Assembly (NCBI RefSeq): GCF_002154575.1
Contig: NZ_MUBA01000262.1
Coordinates: forward strand, 186 to 38,030
Length of the DNA stretch: 37,845 bases
Direction of reading: 5' to 3'
From: Streptomyces bobili
GTDB lineage: Bacteria > Actinomycetota > Actinomycetes > Streptomycetales > Streptomycetaceae
Below are positions 15,132 through 22,726 of this stretch, one piece after another. How positions within the stretch are numbered: the first letter of the stretch is position 1; every line of letters starts with the position of its first letter. The position numbers and the translations under genes are program-made. Below the pieces are notes generated by a model. That model was not told where the DNA came from, did no database searches, and worked only from the letters and a program-made list of their open reading frames with translations.

Positions 15132-16532
15132 GTGGCCGCCAGCACCCCCGATACGGCATCCGCCGTACCCGCAGCAAAGCGGGACCGCACGCACTATCTG
15201 TACATCGCGGTGATCGTCGCGGTCGCCATCGGTATCGCCGTGGGCCTGATCGCCCCCGACTTCGCCGTCGAGCTGAAGCCCATCGGTACCGGCTTCGTGA
15301 ACCTGATCAAGATGATGATCTCGCCGATCATCTTCTGCACGATCGTGCTCGGCATCGGATCCGTCCGCAAGGCCGCCAAGGTCGGCGCCGTCGGCGGTAT
15401 CGCCCTCGGCTACTTCACGGTCATGTCGCTGGTCGCGCTCGGCATCGGCCTGGTCGTCGGCAACGTCCTGGACCCGGGCAGCAGCCTCGCGGTCACCGAC
15501 GCGGTCAAGGAGACCGGTCAGGCGCAGGTCTCGGCGGAGGCCAAGGACACCACCGAGTTCCTGCTCGGGATCATCCCGACGACGATCGTCTCCGCCTTCA
15601 CCGGCGGCGAGGTCCTCCAGACGCTGCTCGTCGCCCTGCTCGCCGGGTTCGCCCTCCAGGCCATGGGCTCGGCCGGCCAGCCGGTCCTGCGCGGCATCGA
15701 GCACATCCAGCGGCTCGTGTTCCGTATCCTCGCGATGGTGATGTGGGCGGCCCCGATCGGCGCCTTCGGCGCGATCGCCGCGGTCACCGGTTCCGCCGGC
15801 GTCGACGCCCTCAAGAGCCTCGCCGTCCTGATGCTCGGCTTCTACGCCACCTGCTTCCTCTTCGTCTTCATCGTGCTCGCCGCGCTGCTGCGGATCGTCG
15901 CCGGCATGAACATCCTCTCGCTCTTCAAGTACCTGGGCCGCGAGTTCCTGCTGATCCTGTCCACCTCCTCCTCCGAGTCCGCGCTGCCGCGTCTCATCGC
16001 GAAGATGGAGCACCTGGGCGTCAGCAAGCCCGTCGTCGGCATCACCGTCCCGACCGGCTACTCCTTCAACCTCGACGGCACCATGATCTACATGACCATG
16101 GCCTCGCTCTACATCGCCGACGCCATGGGTACGCCGATGTCGGTCGGTGAGCAGATCCCGCTGCTGCTGTTCCTGCTGGTCGCCTCCAAGGGCGCCGCCG
16201 GTGTCACCGGCGCCGGCCTCGCGACCCTGGCCGGTGGCCTCCAGTCGCACAAGCCGGCCCTGGTGGACGGCATCGGCCTCATCGTCGGCATCGACCGCTT
16301 CATGAGCGAGGCCCGCGCCCTGACGAACTTCGCGGGCAACGCCGTCGCCACGGTCCTGATCGGCACCTGGACCAAGGAGATCGACAAGGGACGCGTGGAG
16401 CAGGTGTTCGCGGGTGCACTGCCCTTCGACGAGAAGACCCTGCTCGACGACGGCCACGGCGGACAGGACACCCCGGCCGCGGACCTTCCCGGGCAGCGGG
16501 AAGAGGGCGAGAAGGAACTCGCCAAGGCCTGA
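15132..16532 (+). CDS. dctA: Dicarboxylate/amino acid:cation symporter (DctA family)
   Basis: The product is a 466-residue secondary transporter that takes up C4-dicarboxylates or a related substrate with protons or sodium. It has about eight membrane helices and two re-entrant loops. The family serine motif STSSSES lies at 277-283 and the second-loop motif GYSFNLDGT at 309-317, followed by FAGNAVATVLIG. The C-terminus is acidic and flexible. The GTG at 15132 was chosen because AAGGAGGG lies 6-7 bases upstream. The in-frame GTG at 15084 would put that ribosome site inside the gene. It diverges from the CitA-type sensor, which fits control by that system. Glutamate-type substrates are an alternative within the family. 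Confidence 0.92.
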   Translation: MAASTPDTASAVPAAKRDRTHYLYIAVIVAVAIGIAVGLIAPDFAVELKPIGTGFVNLIKMMISPIIFCTIVLGIGSVRKAAKVGAVGGIALGYFTVMSLVALGIGLVVGNVLDPGSSLAVTDAVKETGQAQVSAEAKDTTEFLLGIIPTTIVSAFTGGEVLQTLLVALLAGFALQAMGSAGQPVLRGIEHIQRLVFRILAMVMWAAPIGAFGAIAAVTGSAGVDALKSLAVLMLGFYATCFLFVFIVLAALLRIVAGMNILSLFKYLGREFLLILSTSSSESALPRLIAKMEHLGVSKPVVGITVPTGYSFNLDGTMIYMTMASLYIADAMGTPMSVGEQIPLLLFLLVASKGAAGVTGAGLATLAGGLQSHKPALVDGIGLIVGIDRFMSEARALTNFAGNAVATVLIGTWTKEIDKGRVEQVFAGALPFDEKTLLDDGHGGQDTPAADLPGQREEGEKELAKA

Positions 16533-16561
16533 CGCCCCCGGGCGGCGCGTCCCCTCCCACT

Positions 16562-16602
16562 CCGGGTGTCCGGCCCCGCCTGAACCCGGGCCGGACACCC
16601 GG
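16562..16602 (+). terminator. Hairpin 1 after the symporter gene
   Basis: Arms 16562-16575 and 16589-16602 form a perfect 14-bp stem with a 13-base loop, 29 bases after the stop. There is no U-tract. Confidence 0.6.
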
Positions 16603-16608
16603 TACACG

Positions 16609-16650
16609 CCGGGCGGCTGAGTACTCCCCCGTAGCTCAGCCGCCCGGTTT
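16609..16650 (+). terminator. Intrinsic terminator after the symporter gene
   Basis: Arms 16609-16621 and 16635-16647 form a perfect 13-bp stem (CCGGGCGGCTGAG) with a 13-base loop, followed by TTTT. This is the clearest U-tract terminator in this part of the window. Confidence 0.8.
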
Positions 16651-16664
16651 TCGTCTTTCCGATT

Positions 16665-16706
16665 CGCCGCAGGCCCTCGGTGTTCGCACACCGAGGGCCT
16701 GCGGCG
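16665..16706. terminator. 19-bp perfect hairpin between convergent genes
   Basis: Arms 16665-16683 and 16688-16706 are perfectly complementary over 19 bp with the tetraloop TCGC. It ends 13 bases from the stop of the minus-strand TetR gene and probably terminates that transcript, as well as any read-through from the symporter. Confidence 0.75.
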
Positions 16707-16719
16707 TTCGCCGTACCCG

Positions 16720-17343
16720 TCAGCCGGACTCGCTCACCTTCGTCACCAGTGCGGTGGCCAGGGTGGCGGGCACGCCCGCCGCGGTCAGTGTCGTGACGGC
16801 GGCCGACCGGCCCGCCTCGTGCGTGCTCAGCAACTCGTCGTTCACGGCCTCCATCAGCGCGAACACGATCTGCTCGTGCACGTACGCCAGCGCCGGCGCC
16901 GGCAGCGGTGAGACGAACGTCCCCTCGTCCAGACCGCGCTGCAGCAGCCGGATCGTGTCCCGGCGGACCGGGGCGAGCCGCTCCCGGATGCCCTGCATGG
17001 TGACCGTGCGCTGGGCCAGCGCGACCAGCAGACGGTAGCGGTCGGCGATCTGCCACACGGCCAGCACCGACCGGGCCAGCTCCTCCGCAGGATCCCCGAC
17101 GGCCTCACGTTCCGGCTGGTGGGCGGCGGCCAGCACCTCCACCGCCTCGTCGACCAGCGTGCCGATCAGTGCCTCACGGCTGGGGAAGTGGCCGTACACC
17201 GTGCGCCGTACGACGCCGGCGGCGCGGGCGATCTGGTCCATGGACGCGTCGGGGTCGCGCAACAACTCGGCGAGGGCCACATCGAGGATGCGACGTCGGT
17301 TTGCCTCGGCGCGACTGCCGATACCCGTGGTCATGGCGGCCAT
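16720..17343 (-). CDS. TetR family repressor of the adjacent efflux pump
   Basis: The product has 207 residues. An N-terminal helix-turn-helix (MDQIARAAGVVRRTVYGHF, about 35-53) is followed by an all-helical ligand domain. The ATG at 17343 was preferred because GGAAGG lies 8 bases upstream; an in-frame ATG at 17334 would give 204 residues. The gene diverges from the MFS pump, and two near-identical palindromes fill the gap between them. It very likely represses itself and the pump and is released by a pump substrate, the usual TetR arrangement. The inducer is unknown. Confidence 0.92.
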   Translation of the reverse strand: MAAMTTGIGSRAEANRRRILDVALAELLRDPDASMDQIARAAGVVRRTVYGHFPSREALIGTLVDEAVEVLAAAHQPEREAVGDPAEELARSVLAVWQIADRYRLLVALAQRTVTMQGIRERLAPVRRDTIRLLQRGLDEGTFVSPLPAPALAYVHEQIVFALMEAVNDELLSTHEAGRSAAVTTLTAAGVPATLATALVTKVSESG

Positions 17344-17384
17344 TGTGCCCGCCTTCCGGCGATGGCTCGTTCCGCACCACGAAT

Positions 17385-17401
17385 TTGCACAGCGTTGTGC
17401 A
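17385..17401. promoter_or_regulatory. TetR operator O1
   Basis: TTGCACAGCGTTGTGCA carries TGCACA and TGTGCA arms around GCGT. Its first six bases (TTGCAC) also form a -35-like element for the pump gene, with TACATT (17409-17414) as -10 at an 18-base spacing. Repressor bound here would block the polymerase. Confidence 0.75.
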
Positions 17402-17411
17402 GGCAACGTAC

Positions 17412-17431
17412 ATTGCACAGCGTTGTGCAAT
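17412..17431. promoter_or_regulatory. TetR operator O2
   Basis: ATTGCACAGCGTTGTGCAAT is a 20-bp palindrome with 8-bp arms. It repeats the O1 core exactly, with centres 28 bp apart. It overlaps the predicted -10 and start point of the pump gene. Confidence 0.8.
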
Positions 17432-17468
17432 TCCACCGGTGTACCTCCCGAGGAAGGCGATCCCTGCC

Positions 17469-19166
17469 ATGCGACTCGTCCTGAACGAACCGGTCGACGG
17501 GATGAAGGGCCCCTACCGCCGACGCTGGTGGGCGCTCCTGGTCCTCTGCCTGAGCCTGCTGATCATCGTGATGGCGAACACCGCCCTCACGGTCGCCGCG
17601 CCCGCCATGACCGAGGACCTCGGCCTCTCCAGTGCCGACCTCCAGTGGGTCATCGACGGCTACACCGTGCCGTACGCGGCGCTGATGCTGCTGCTCGGCG
17701 CGATCGGCGACAAGTACAGCCGGCGCGGGGCGCTGATCCTCGGGCTCGTCGTGTTCGCCGGCGGGGCCATCTCCGGCTACCTCGCCGACAGCTCCGCCAC
17801 CGTGATCGCGGCCCGCGCAGTGATGGGCGTGGGCGCGGCACTCATCATGCCCGCGACGCTCTCCCTGCTCGCCGCGACCTTCCCGCGCGCGGAACGCGCC
17901 AAGGCGATCACCCTGTGGACGGCCACCGCGGGCCTCGCCATCGCGGCCGGTCCGCTCGTCGCGGGAGCGCTGCTGGAGAACCACGGCTGGTCGTCGACGT
18001 TCCTCATCAACGTGCCCGTCGCCGCCGTCGCGATCGCCGGCGCCCTCGTCCTCGTCCCGCCGTCCAGGGCCGGGCACCACGACCGGATCGACCACGTCGG
18101 CGGCCTGCTGTCCGTGGTGTGGATCGGCGCGCTCGTCTACATGATCATCGAAGGCCCGCACTTCGGCTGGGGCCCCAAGGCGATCGGCGCGGCGGTCGTC
18201 GCCGCGCTCGCCCTGCTCGCCTTCGTCCTGTGGGAGTTGCGCCACCCGCACCCGGTGATCGACGTCCGCCGCTTCACCGACCGCCGCTTCGCCGGCTCCA
18301 ACCTGGCCGTCGCCCTGTTCTTCCTCGCCGTCTTCGGCGCCTTCTACTACCTCACCCAGCACCTCCAGTTCGTCCTCGGCTACGACGCCCTCGACACCGG
18401 CCTGCGCATGCTGCCCCTGGCCGGCGCGGTCTTCGTCGGCTCGGCCCTGACCGCCTACCTCACCCCGCGCGTCGGCATGAAGTGGACGGTCACCGCGGGC
18501 ATGGTCGGCGGCACGGCCGCCCTCGCCCTGCTCACCCAGGTCGACTCCACGTCCTCGTACGGCGACTTCGTGGCGTCCCTCGTCGTCCTCGGCGTGGCCA
18601 TCGGGCTCGCCCTGTCGCCCTGCACGGACGCGATCATGGGGGCGTTCCCCGAGTCCGAACTGGGCGTCGGCGGCGCGGTGAACGACACCTCGCTGGAGCT
18701 GGGCGGCTCCCTGGGCATCGCCATCCTCGGCTCGCTGCTGGGCACGTCGTACTCCGACCGCCTCGGGGAAGCGGCGTCCGGCAGCGGCCTCCCCGCCGGC
18801 ACGCTCGCCACCGCCCAGGACTCGGTCGGCGCCGGGTACGCCGTCGCGCAGGGCGTCGCCGACAGGGCACGGCAACTCGGGGAGCAGGCGGCGCAGTCGA
18901 CCGATCCGCGGCAGGCCGCACAGCTCAAGGAGCAGGCTGCCCAACTCGCCGAGAATGCCCGGCACATGGCCGACTCGGTCGGATCCTCCTTCGCGGACGC
19001 GGTCGCCCACACGAGCCTGGTCGGCGCGGTGGTGCTCGGCGTCGGCACGCTGCTGGTGGCGGTGCTGCTGCCGGGCAAGGAAAAGCGGGCGGAGGCCGAG
19101 GCGGGGGATACGGCGGACGCGGGGGATGCGGACAAGGGGGAGCGGGAGTTCAGCGAGGTTCGCTGA
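17469..19166 (+). CDS. MFS multidrug efflux transporter, DHA2 (14-helix) family
   Basis: The product is a 565-residue drug:proton antiporter of the QacA/LfrA type. Motif A-like GAIGDKYSRRGAL lies at 78-90 and the antiporter motif C-like segment at about 155-170 (GLAIAAGPLVAGALL). The last outside loop, between helices 13 and 14 (about 427-515), is unusually long, with a helical Ala/Gln/Arg-rich stretch (462-502) that could form a coiled coil. The cytoplasmic tail is acidic. The ATG at 17469 follows AGGAAGG by 11 bases, a long spacer; no better start exists before the first helix. It is controlled by the divergent TetR gene through O1 and O2. The substrates are unknown. Confidence 0.92.
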   Translation: MRLVLNEPVDGMKGPYRRRWWALLVLCLSLLIIVMANTALTVAAPAMTEDLGLSSADLQWVIDGYTVPYAALMLLLGAIGDKYSRRGALILGLVVFAGGAISGYLADSSATVIAARAVMGVGAALIMPATLSLLAATFPRAERAKAITLWTATAGLAIAAGPLVAGALLENHGWSSTFLINVPVAAVAIAGALVLVPPSRAGHHDRIDHVGGLLSVVWIGALVYMIIEGPHFGWGPKAIGAAVVAALALLAFVLWELRHPHPVIDVRRFTDRRFAGSNLAVALFFLAVFGAFYYLTQHLQFVLGYDALDTGLRMLPLAGAVFVGSALTAYLTPRVGMKWTVTAGMVGGTAALALLTQVDSTSSYGDFVASLVVLGVAIGLALSPCTDAIMGAFPESELGVGGAVNDTSLELGGSLGIAILGSLLGTSYSDRLGEAASGSGLPAGTLATAQDSVGAGYAVAQGVADRARQLGEQAAQSTDPRQAAQLKEQAAQLAENARHMADSVGSSFADAVAHTSLVGAVVLGVGTLLVAVLLPGKEKRAEAEAGDTADAGDADKGEREFSEVR

Positions 19167-19187
19167 TCCGAGGCCGCCGCCGGCCGC

Positions 19188-19649
19188 TCAGGCCCAGGGG
19201 TCGGTGATCTCCCGCAGGGAGGTCAGCGCCTCCCGCAACTGCCGCATCCGGCGCTTGCCGAGGTGCTCCGCCCACTCCTTCTCCACCTGTGCGACCACCC
19301 CGTCGGCGACCTCCTTCGCCGCCCACGCCTTCTCCGCGCCGCACACCAGCCGGGCCCGCCGGTCGGTCGGGTCCGGCACGCGCCGCACATAGCCCGCCTT
19401 CTCCAGCTGGTCGACCAGGAAGCCGGCGGTCTGCTTGGTGACCTGGGCCTGTTCGGCGAGGTCCGTCAGCCGGGTGCCGTGCGGGCCGATGCGCTGGAGG
19501 ACCCGGGCCTGGGCGGGGGTGAAGTCGTCGAAGCCCGCCTCGGCGAGGGCGGCGAAGACGCGGTTCTCCAGGGCCCGGTAGGGCAGGAACAGCAGCACGC
19601 CCGTGTTGGTCTCCGGTTCCGCCCCGTCGGGGCCACCGTCCGCCGTCAC
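19188..19649 (-). CDS. MarR family transcriptional regulator
   Basis: The product has 153 residues with the winged-helix pattern of MarR: LTDLAEQAQVTKQTAGFLVDQL as recognition helix region, then the wing YVRRVPDPTDRRARLV. The GTG at 19649 was chosen because GAGGAGG ends 10 bases upstream. An in-frame GTG at 19658 would leave only one base. It diverges from the DinB-like enzyme at 19741. Inverted and direct repeats of GGTCAGAG cover the promoter in between, so it probably represses that gene and itself. The effector is unknown. Confidence 0.9.
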   Translation of the reverse strand: MTADGGPDGAEPETNTGVLLFLPYRALENRVFAALAEAGFDDFTPAQARVLQRIGPHGTRLTDLAEQAQVTKQTAGFLVDQLEKAGYVRRVPDPTDRRARLVCGAEKAWAAKEVADGVVAQVEKEWAEHLGKRRMRQLREALTSLREITDPWA

Positions 19650-19683
19650 CGCCGACACCTCCTCGCCGCTGGTGCGCCCTGCC

Positions 19684-19721
19684 TTGACATTGGTCAGAGG
19701 CTCTGACTAATTTGGTCAGAG
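19684..19721 (+). promoter_or_regulatory. Promoter with overlapping MarR-type operators
   Basis: TTGACA (19684-19689) and TAATTT (19708-19713) form a -35/-10 pair with an 18-base spacer, pointing at the gene at 19741 with a leader of about 20 bases. The palindrome GTCAGAG-G-CTCTGAC (19693-19707) fills the spacer, and TTGGTCAGAG recurs at 19712-19721, 22 bp after the copy at 19690-19699. The divergent MarR protein is the obvious candidate ligand. Confidence 0.7.
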
Positions 19722-19740
19722 AAGCTTACCACTTGAGTGG

Positions 19741-20367
19741 GTGATTCCCGTGGGTGCGGTGCTGGACGAGGACACGTGCTGGCAGGTCATCGACCATGAA
19801 CGGACCAGCCTGGCCGACCTGTTGGAGGGGCTCGGTCCCGAGGAATGGGAGCGCCCCACGCAGTGCGGGGACTGGCGGGTGCGGGACGTGGCCGCGCATC
19901 TGACGGTGGCGGCCCGCTTCTCGTACGGCCAGGTGGTGGGCGAGATGATCCGTGCCCGCGGCGACTGGAACCGCATGATCCACGACAGCGCCGTCCGTGA
20001 GGCGCGGCGCCCGGCCGACGAGATCGTCGCCCTGCTCCGCTCGACGATCGGTTCCCGCCGACTCGCGCCCATGACCAGCCGCCGCGAGCCCCTCATCGAC
20101 ATCCTCGTCCACGGCCAGGACATCGCCCTCGCGCTCGGCCGGGACCGCGAGATGCCGCGCGCGGCGGCCCGCGACGCCGCCGACCGCGTCTGCACGATGC
20201 GGGTCCCGCCCCGCCCCTGGCCCCTCCCGCGGGGCCGCCTGGTCGCCACGGACATCGAGTGGAGCCATGGCGCGGGCAAGGAGATCCGCGGCCCGATCGC
20301 CGCACTGCTCCTCCTGCTCACGGGCCGCGAGGCGGCGGCGGAGACACGGCTGACGCGGACGGGGTGA
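19741..20367 (+). CDS. Mycothiol-dependent DinB-like enzyme (maleylpyruvate isomerase family, TIGR03083 type)
   Basis: The product has about 208 residues of the DinB/YfiT-like four-helix bundle. The N-terminal domain has EEWERPTQCGDWRVRDVAAHL, the typical pattern with a metal-ligand histidine, and LIDILVHGQDIALALG supplies a second His/Asp pair. Known members use mycothiol, the actinobacterial thiol, in isomerase or thiol-transfer reactions; the substrate here is not known. Starts at 19741, 19750 and 19759 (all GTG) are possible. The first gives a short leader behind the predicted promoter and has no strong ribosome site. The pairing with a divergent MarR gene suggests induction by a phenolic or reactive compound. 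Confidence 0.8.
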   Translation: MIPVGAVLDEDTCWQVIDHERTSLADLLEGLGPEEWERPTQCGDWRVRDVAAHLTVAARFSYGQVVGEMIRARGDWNRMIHDSAVREARRPADEIVALLRSTIGSRRLAPMTSRREPLIDILVHGQDIALALGRDREMPRAAARDAADRVCTMRVPPRPWPLPRGRLVATDIEWSHGAGKEIRGPIAALLLLLTGREAAAETRLTRTG

Positions 20368-20436
20368 ACACCGGCCGGTGAGTGTCAGCCGGCGGACGCG
20401 GTGAACGCCGGCCGGTGAGCGTCAGCCGGCCCGCGC
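20363..20436. repeat. 37-bp tandem duplication covering two convergent stop codons
   Basis: Two copies, 20363-20399 and 20400-20436, begin GGTGAAC and share a CCGGCCGGTGAG core. The first holds the stop of the plus gene (20365-20367); the second holds the stop of the minus gene (20422-20424). Each copy can fold (TGA/TCA inner pairs, GGCCG with CGGCC outer pairs, one bulge), so the pair may act as tandem bidirectional terminators. Confidence 0.7.
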
Positions 20437-21342
20437 TCCGAGGGTCTCCGCGACCGCCCGCCCGAGCCACTGCCGGGCGTTGCCGAAGGCGAAACCGAGC
20501 CGGACGGCACGGGAGTTGTCCATGGGGTAGGAGCGCCGGAAGGCGAACGGGGAGACCTCGCCGACCTCCACCTCGTGGAAGACGGTCTTGCCGTCGGGGA
20601 AGTGCCCGGCCACCACCCCGCACAACTCCTCGGTGGTCAGCGGCTGGTGGGACGCCGCGTTGACGGGCCCGGTGAACTCCTCGCCCGCCGCCCAGAACAG
20701 GAAGTCCGCGATCTCCTCCACGTGGATGTACGTCGCCGGGTGGTTCGACGCCGGCACGGTGATCGGCTCGCCGGTGCGGACACGGTCCGCGTAGTGCGCG
20801 AGCCGCCCGGTGAAGTCGTCGGCGCCGCCGAGGACGTGCGCGACCCGTACCGCCGTCCACGGGAACGCCCCGGCCGACGCGAACACGGCCTCCGCCTGCC
20901 GCTTGCCCTCGCCGTAGTGGGCGTCGAGGAACGCGGCGTCGTCCCAGGGGAGTCCGAGGTCGACGGTCGCGGCCAGGGGATCGACGTCCGTCTCCCGGAC
21001 GGGGGCGATGGAGTCCTCGTACTCGTAGACCTCGACGGTGGACGTCAGCACATAGCGGCGGGTGCGGCCGGCGAGGACGCGCACGGCGACGGCTGCCTGC
21101 CGCGGGGTGTAGCAGACCTGGTCGACGACCACGTCGAAGCGGCGCGGGCCGAGCGCCGCGCGCAGCGCCACCTCGTCGTCGCGGTCGGCGACGAGGTGGA
21201 CCGTGCCCGTGGGCGGCCGTGACGATCCGCGGTTGAGGACCGTGACCCGGTCCCCGGCCGCCAGCAGCCTTTCGACCAGCCGCTTGCCGACGTACCGGTT
21301 GCCACCGATGACCAGAACCTCTCGCGCCTTTTCCATGACCAT
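20422..21342 (-). CDS. NAD-dependent epimerase/dehydratase-like (extended SDR) protein
   Basis: The product has 306 residues. The Rossmann motif VLVIGGNRYVGKRL starts near residue 9. A central YVLTSTVEVYEYEDS strand-serine region is followed by YGEGKRQAE, matching the YxxxK catalytic pair. The C-terminal half binds substrate. The family includes sugar-nucleotide epimerases and reductases; the substrate is not visible. ATG codons at 21342 and 21336 are both possible, and neither has a strong ribosome site. Its start is only 39 bases from the divergent Lrp-type gene, so the promoters must overlap and the regulator may control it. Confidence 0.8.
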   Translation of the reverse strand: MVMEKAREVLVIGGNRYVGKRLVERLLAAGDRVTVLNRGSSRPPTGTVHLVADRDDEVALRAALGPRRFDVVVDQVCYTPRQAAVAVRVLAGRTRRYVLTSTVEVYEYEDSIAPVRETDVDPLAATVDLGLPWDDAAFLDAHYGEGKRQAEAVFASAGAFPWTAVRVAHVLGGADDFTGRLAHYADRVRTGEPITVPASNHPATYIHVEEIADFLFWAAGEEFTGPVNAASHQPLTTEELCGVVAGHFPDGKTVFHEVEVGEVSPFAFRRSYPMDNSRAVRLGFAFGNARQWLGRAVAETLGARAG

Positions 21343-21381
21343 AATTCTCGCGGCGTACCCACGAGGTCTGAAGGGGAAGAC

Positions 21382-21897
21382 ATGGGAGATCGGGCGGAAG
21401 CACCGAAAGAACCGCGGTATCCGCGTGCCGCCACCAGCGAAACATCGGTGGCCTTCGACGCGCTGGACCGGCAGATCCTCCAGCTGCTCCAGACGGACGG
21501 CCGGATCAGACTCAGCGAGCTGGGACGCCGGGTGCGGCTGAGCCCGGCCGCGGTGACCGAGCGGGTGCGCCGCCTGGAGGCCGCGGGCGCCGTCACCGGA
21601 TACGCCGCCCAGGTCGCCCCGGCCCGCCTCGGCTACGGCATCCAGGCGTTCATCCGGGTCGATCCGCACGGCGGCTACACCCTCAAGCACCCCCGCACCC
21701 TGGAACTCCTCGACCGCCCCGAGATCACCGAGGCCCACCACGTGATCGGCGAGGACTGCTGGCTCCTCAAGGTCGCCGTCACGGACACGGTCCACCTGGA
21801 GGAGGTCCTGGAGCAGACCTCGGCGCTGGGCCGGACCACCACGTCGATCGTGCTGTCCTCCCCGGTGCGCGGGAAACCGCTCCTGCCGCCGGAGTGA
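21382..21897 (+). CDS. Lrp/AsnC family transcriptional regulator
   Basis: The product has 171 residues. An N-terminal extension of about 25 residues precedes the AsnC helix-turn-helix (LDRQILQLLQTDGRIRLSEL, then LSPAAVTERVRRLEAAGAVTGY). The C-terminal RAM ligand-binding domain follows (about 80-160; GEDCWLLKVAV). The ATG at 21382 follows AAGGGG closely. Known family members sense amino acids or other small ligands. Divergent, nearly overlapping placement with the epimerase gene suggests local control. Confidence 0.9.
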   Translation: MGDRAEAPKEPRYPRAATSETSVAFDALDRQILQLLQTDGRIRLSELGRRVRLSPAAVTERVRRLEAAGAVTGYAAQVAPARLGYGIQAFIRVDPHGGYTLKHPRTLELLDRPEITEAHHVIGEDCWLLKVAVTDTVHLEEVLEQTSALGRTTTSIVLSSPVRGKPLLPPE

Positions 21898-21919
21898 GGG
21901 ATCCTCCGGGACGAGGGTC

Positions 21920-21950
21920 TTGCCTTGACGTCGGCGTCAACCCGTACGTT
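21920..21950 (+). promoter_or_regulatory. MerR-type promoter with 19-bp spacer and operator
   Basis: TTGCCT (21920-21925) and TACGTT (21945-21950) are separated by 19 bases, the long spacer typical of MerR-controlled promoters. The palindrome TTGACGTCGGCGTCAA (21925-21940) lies in the spacer. The predicted start point falls at or next to the ATG at 21958, so the message is probably leaderless. Confidence 0.65.
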
Positions 21951-21957
21951 CGTAGGC

Positions 21958-22386
21958 ATGCGAATCGGCGAGCTGGCCGCACGGGCCGACACCACGACGC
22001 GGACGCTGCGGTACTACGAGTCGCGGGGGCTGCTGCCCGCGCGGCGCGACGAGCTGGGTCACCGGGCCTACGACGAGCACGACCTGCGGGCGTTGCAGCA
22101 GATCAGGACGTTGCGGGACTTCGGGTTCGAGCTGGAGGAGACCCGGCCCTTCGTGGAGTGTCTACGGGCGGGACACCCGGAGGGCGACTCGTGCCCGGCC
22201 TCGCTCGCGGTGTACCGGCGCAAGCTGGATGAGCTGGACGCGCTCATCGGGGAGCTGGCGGCGGTCCGCGACAAGGTCGCCGGGCAGCTCACGCGGGCCG
22301 AGCGGGCGCGTGACGAGCTGGCCGCCGAGGCGCTGGTTCCGGGGGGTCCGGAGCCCGTGTGTGAACTGGGAGGGCGGGACCTGTGA
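21958..22386 (+). CDS. MerR family transcriptional regulator
   Basis: The product has 142 residues. The MerR helix-turn-helix is at the N-terminus (MRIGELAARADTTTRTLRYY), then the wing with GHRAYDEHDL and a long dimerisation helix (about 80-115). Cysteines stand at 68, 79 and 125 in the effector part, so thiol or metal sensing is possible, though the spacing matches neither SoxR nor the classic metal sensors. The ATG at 21958 is used because homologues start MRIGELA and because it sits at the predicted transcription start. Upstream in-frame codons would lie in the promoter. It overlaps the thioredoxin gene by 4 bases (GTGA), forming a two-gene operon that it probably controls. Confidence 0.9.
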   Translation: MRIGELAARADTTTRTLRYYESRGLLPARRDELGHRAYDEHDLRALQQIRTLRDFGFELEETRPFVECLRAGHPEGDSCPASLAVYRRKLDELDALIGELAAVRDKVAGQLTRAERARDELAAEALVPGGPEPVCELGGRDL

Positions 22387-22715
22387 CCAAGGTGGCCGGA
22401 GTGGACGAGGTGACGGACGCGGATTTCGCGGCGGAGGTACTCGCGGCGGAACTTCCGGTGCTGGTGGAGTTCACCGCCGACTGGTGCCCACCGTGCCGGC
22501 AGATGGCGCCGGTGCTCAGGGCGCTCGCCGAGGAGGAGGGGGAGAGGCTGAAGGTGGTGCAGCTGAACGTGGACCAGAACCCGGAGACGACCAACCACTA
22601 CAAGGTGCTGTCGATGCCGACGTTCATGGTGTTCCGGGCCGGTGAGCCCCTGAAGGCGATGGTGGGGGCGCGGCCGAAGCGGCGACTGCTGGAGGAGTTG
22701 TCGGACGTCATCTGA
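22383..22715 (+). CDS. Thioredoxin
   Basis: The product has 110 residues, the normal size of a single-domain thioredoxin. The active site is WCPPC (Cys35 and Cys38), with Pro where the classic enzyme has Gly, which usually shifts redox potential and partner choice. The cis-proline loop SMPTFMVF is present. It reduces protein disulfides in the cytoplasm, presumably with thioredoxin reductase encoded elsewhere. The GTG start overlaps the MerR stop, so both are made together. A perfect U-tract terminator follows. Confidence 0.93.
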   Translation: MTKVAGVDEVTDADFAAEVLAAELPVLVEFTADWCPPCRQMAPVLRALAEEEGERLKVVQLNVDQNPETTNHYKVLSMPTFMVFRAGEPLKAMVGARPKRRLLEELSDVI

Positions 22716-22726
22716 GCAGAAGCACA

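Noticed and set aside
16720..22715. Genomic island suggested by many regulator-target pairs
   Set aside because: No integrase, tRNA end, direct-repeat boundary or change in base composition is visible. The genes look like ordinary chromosome.
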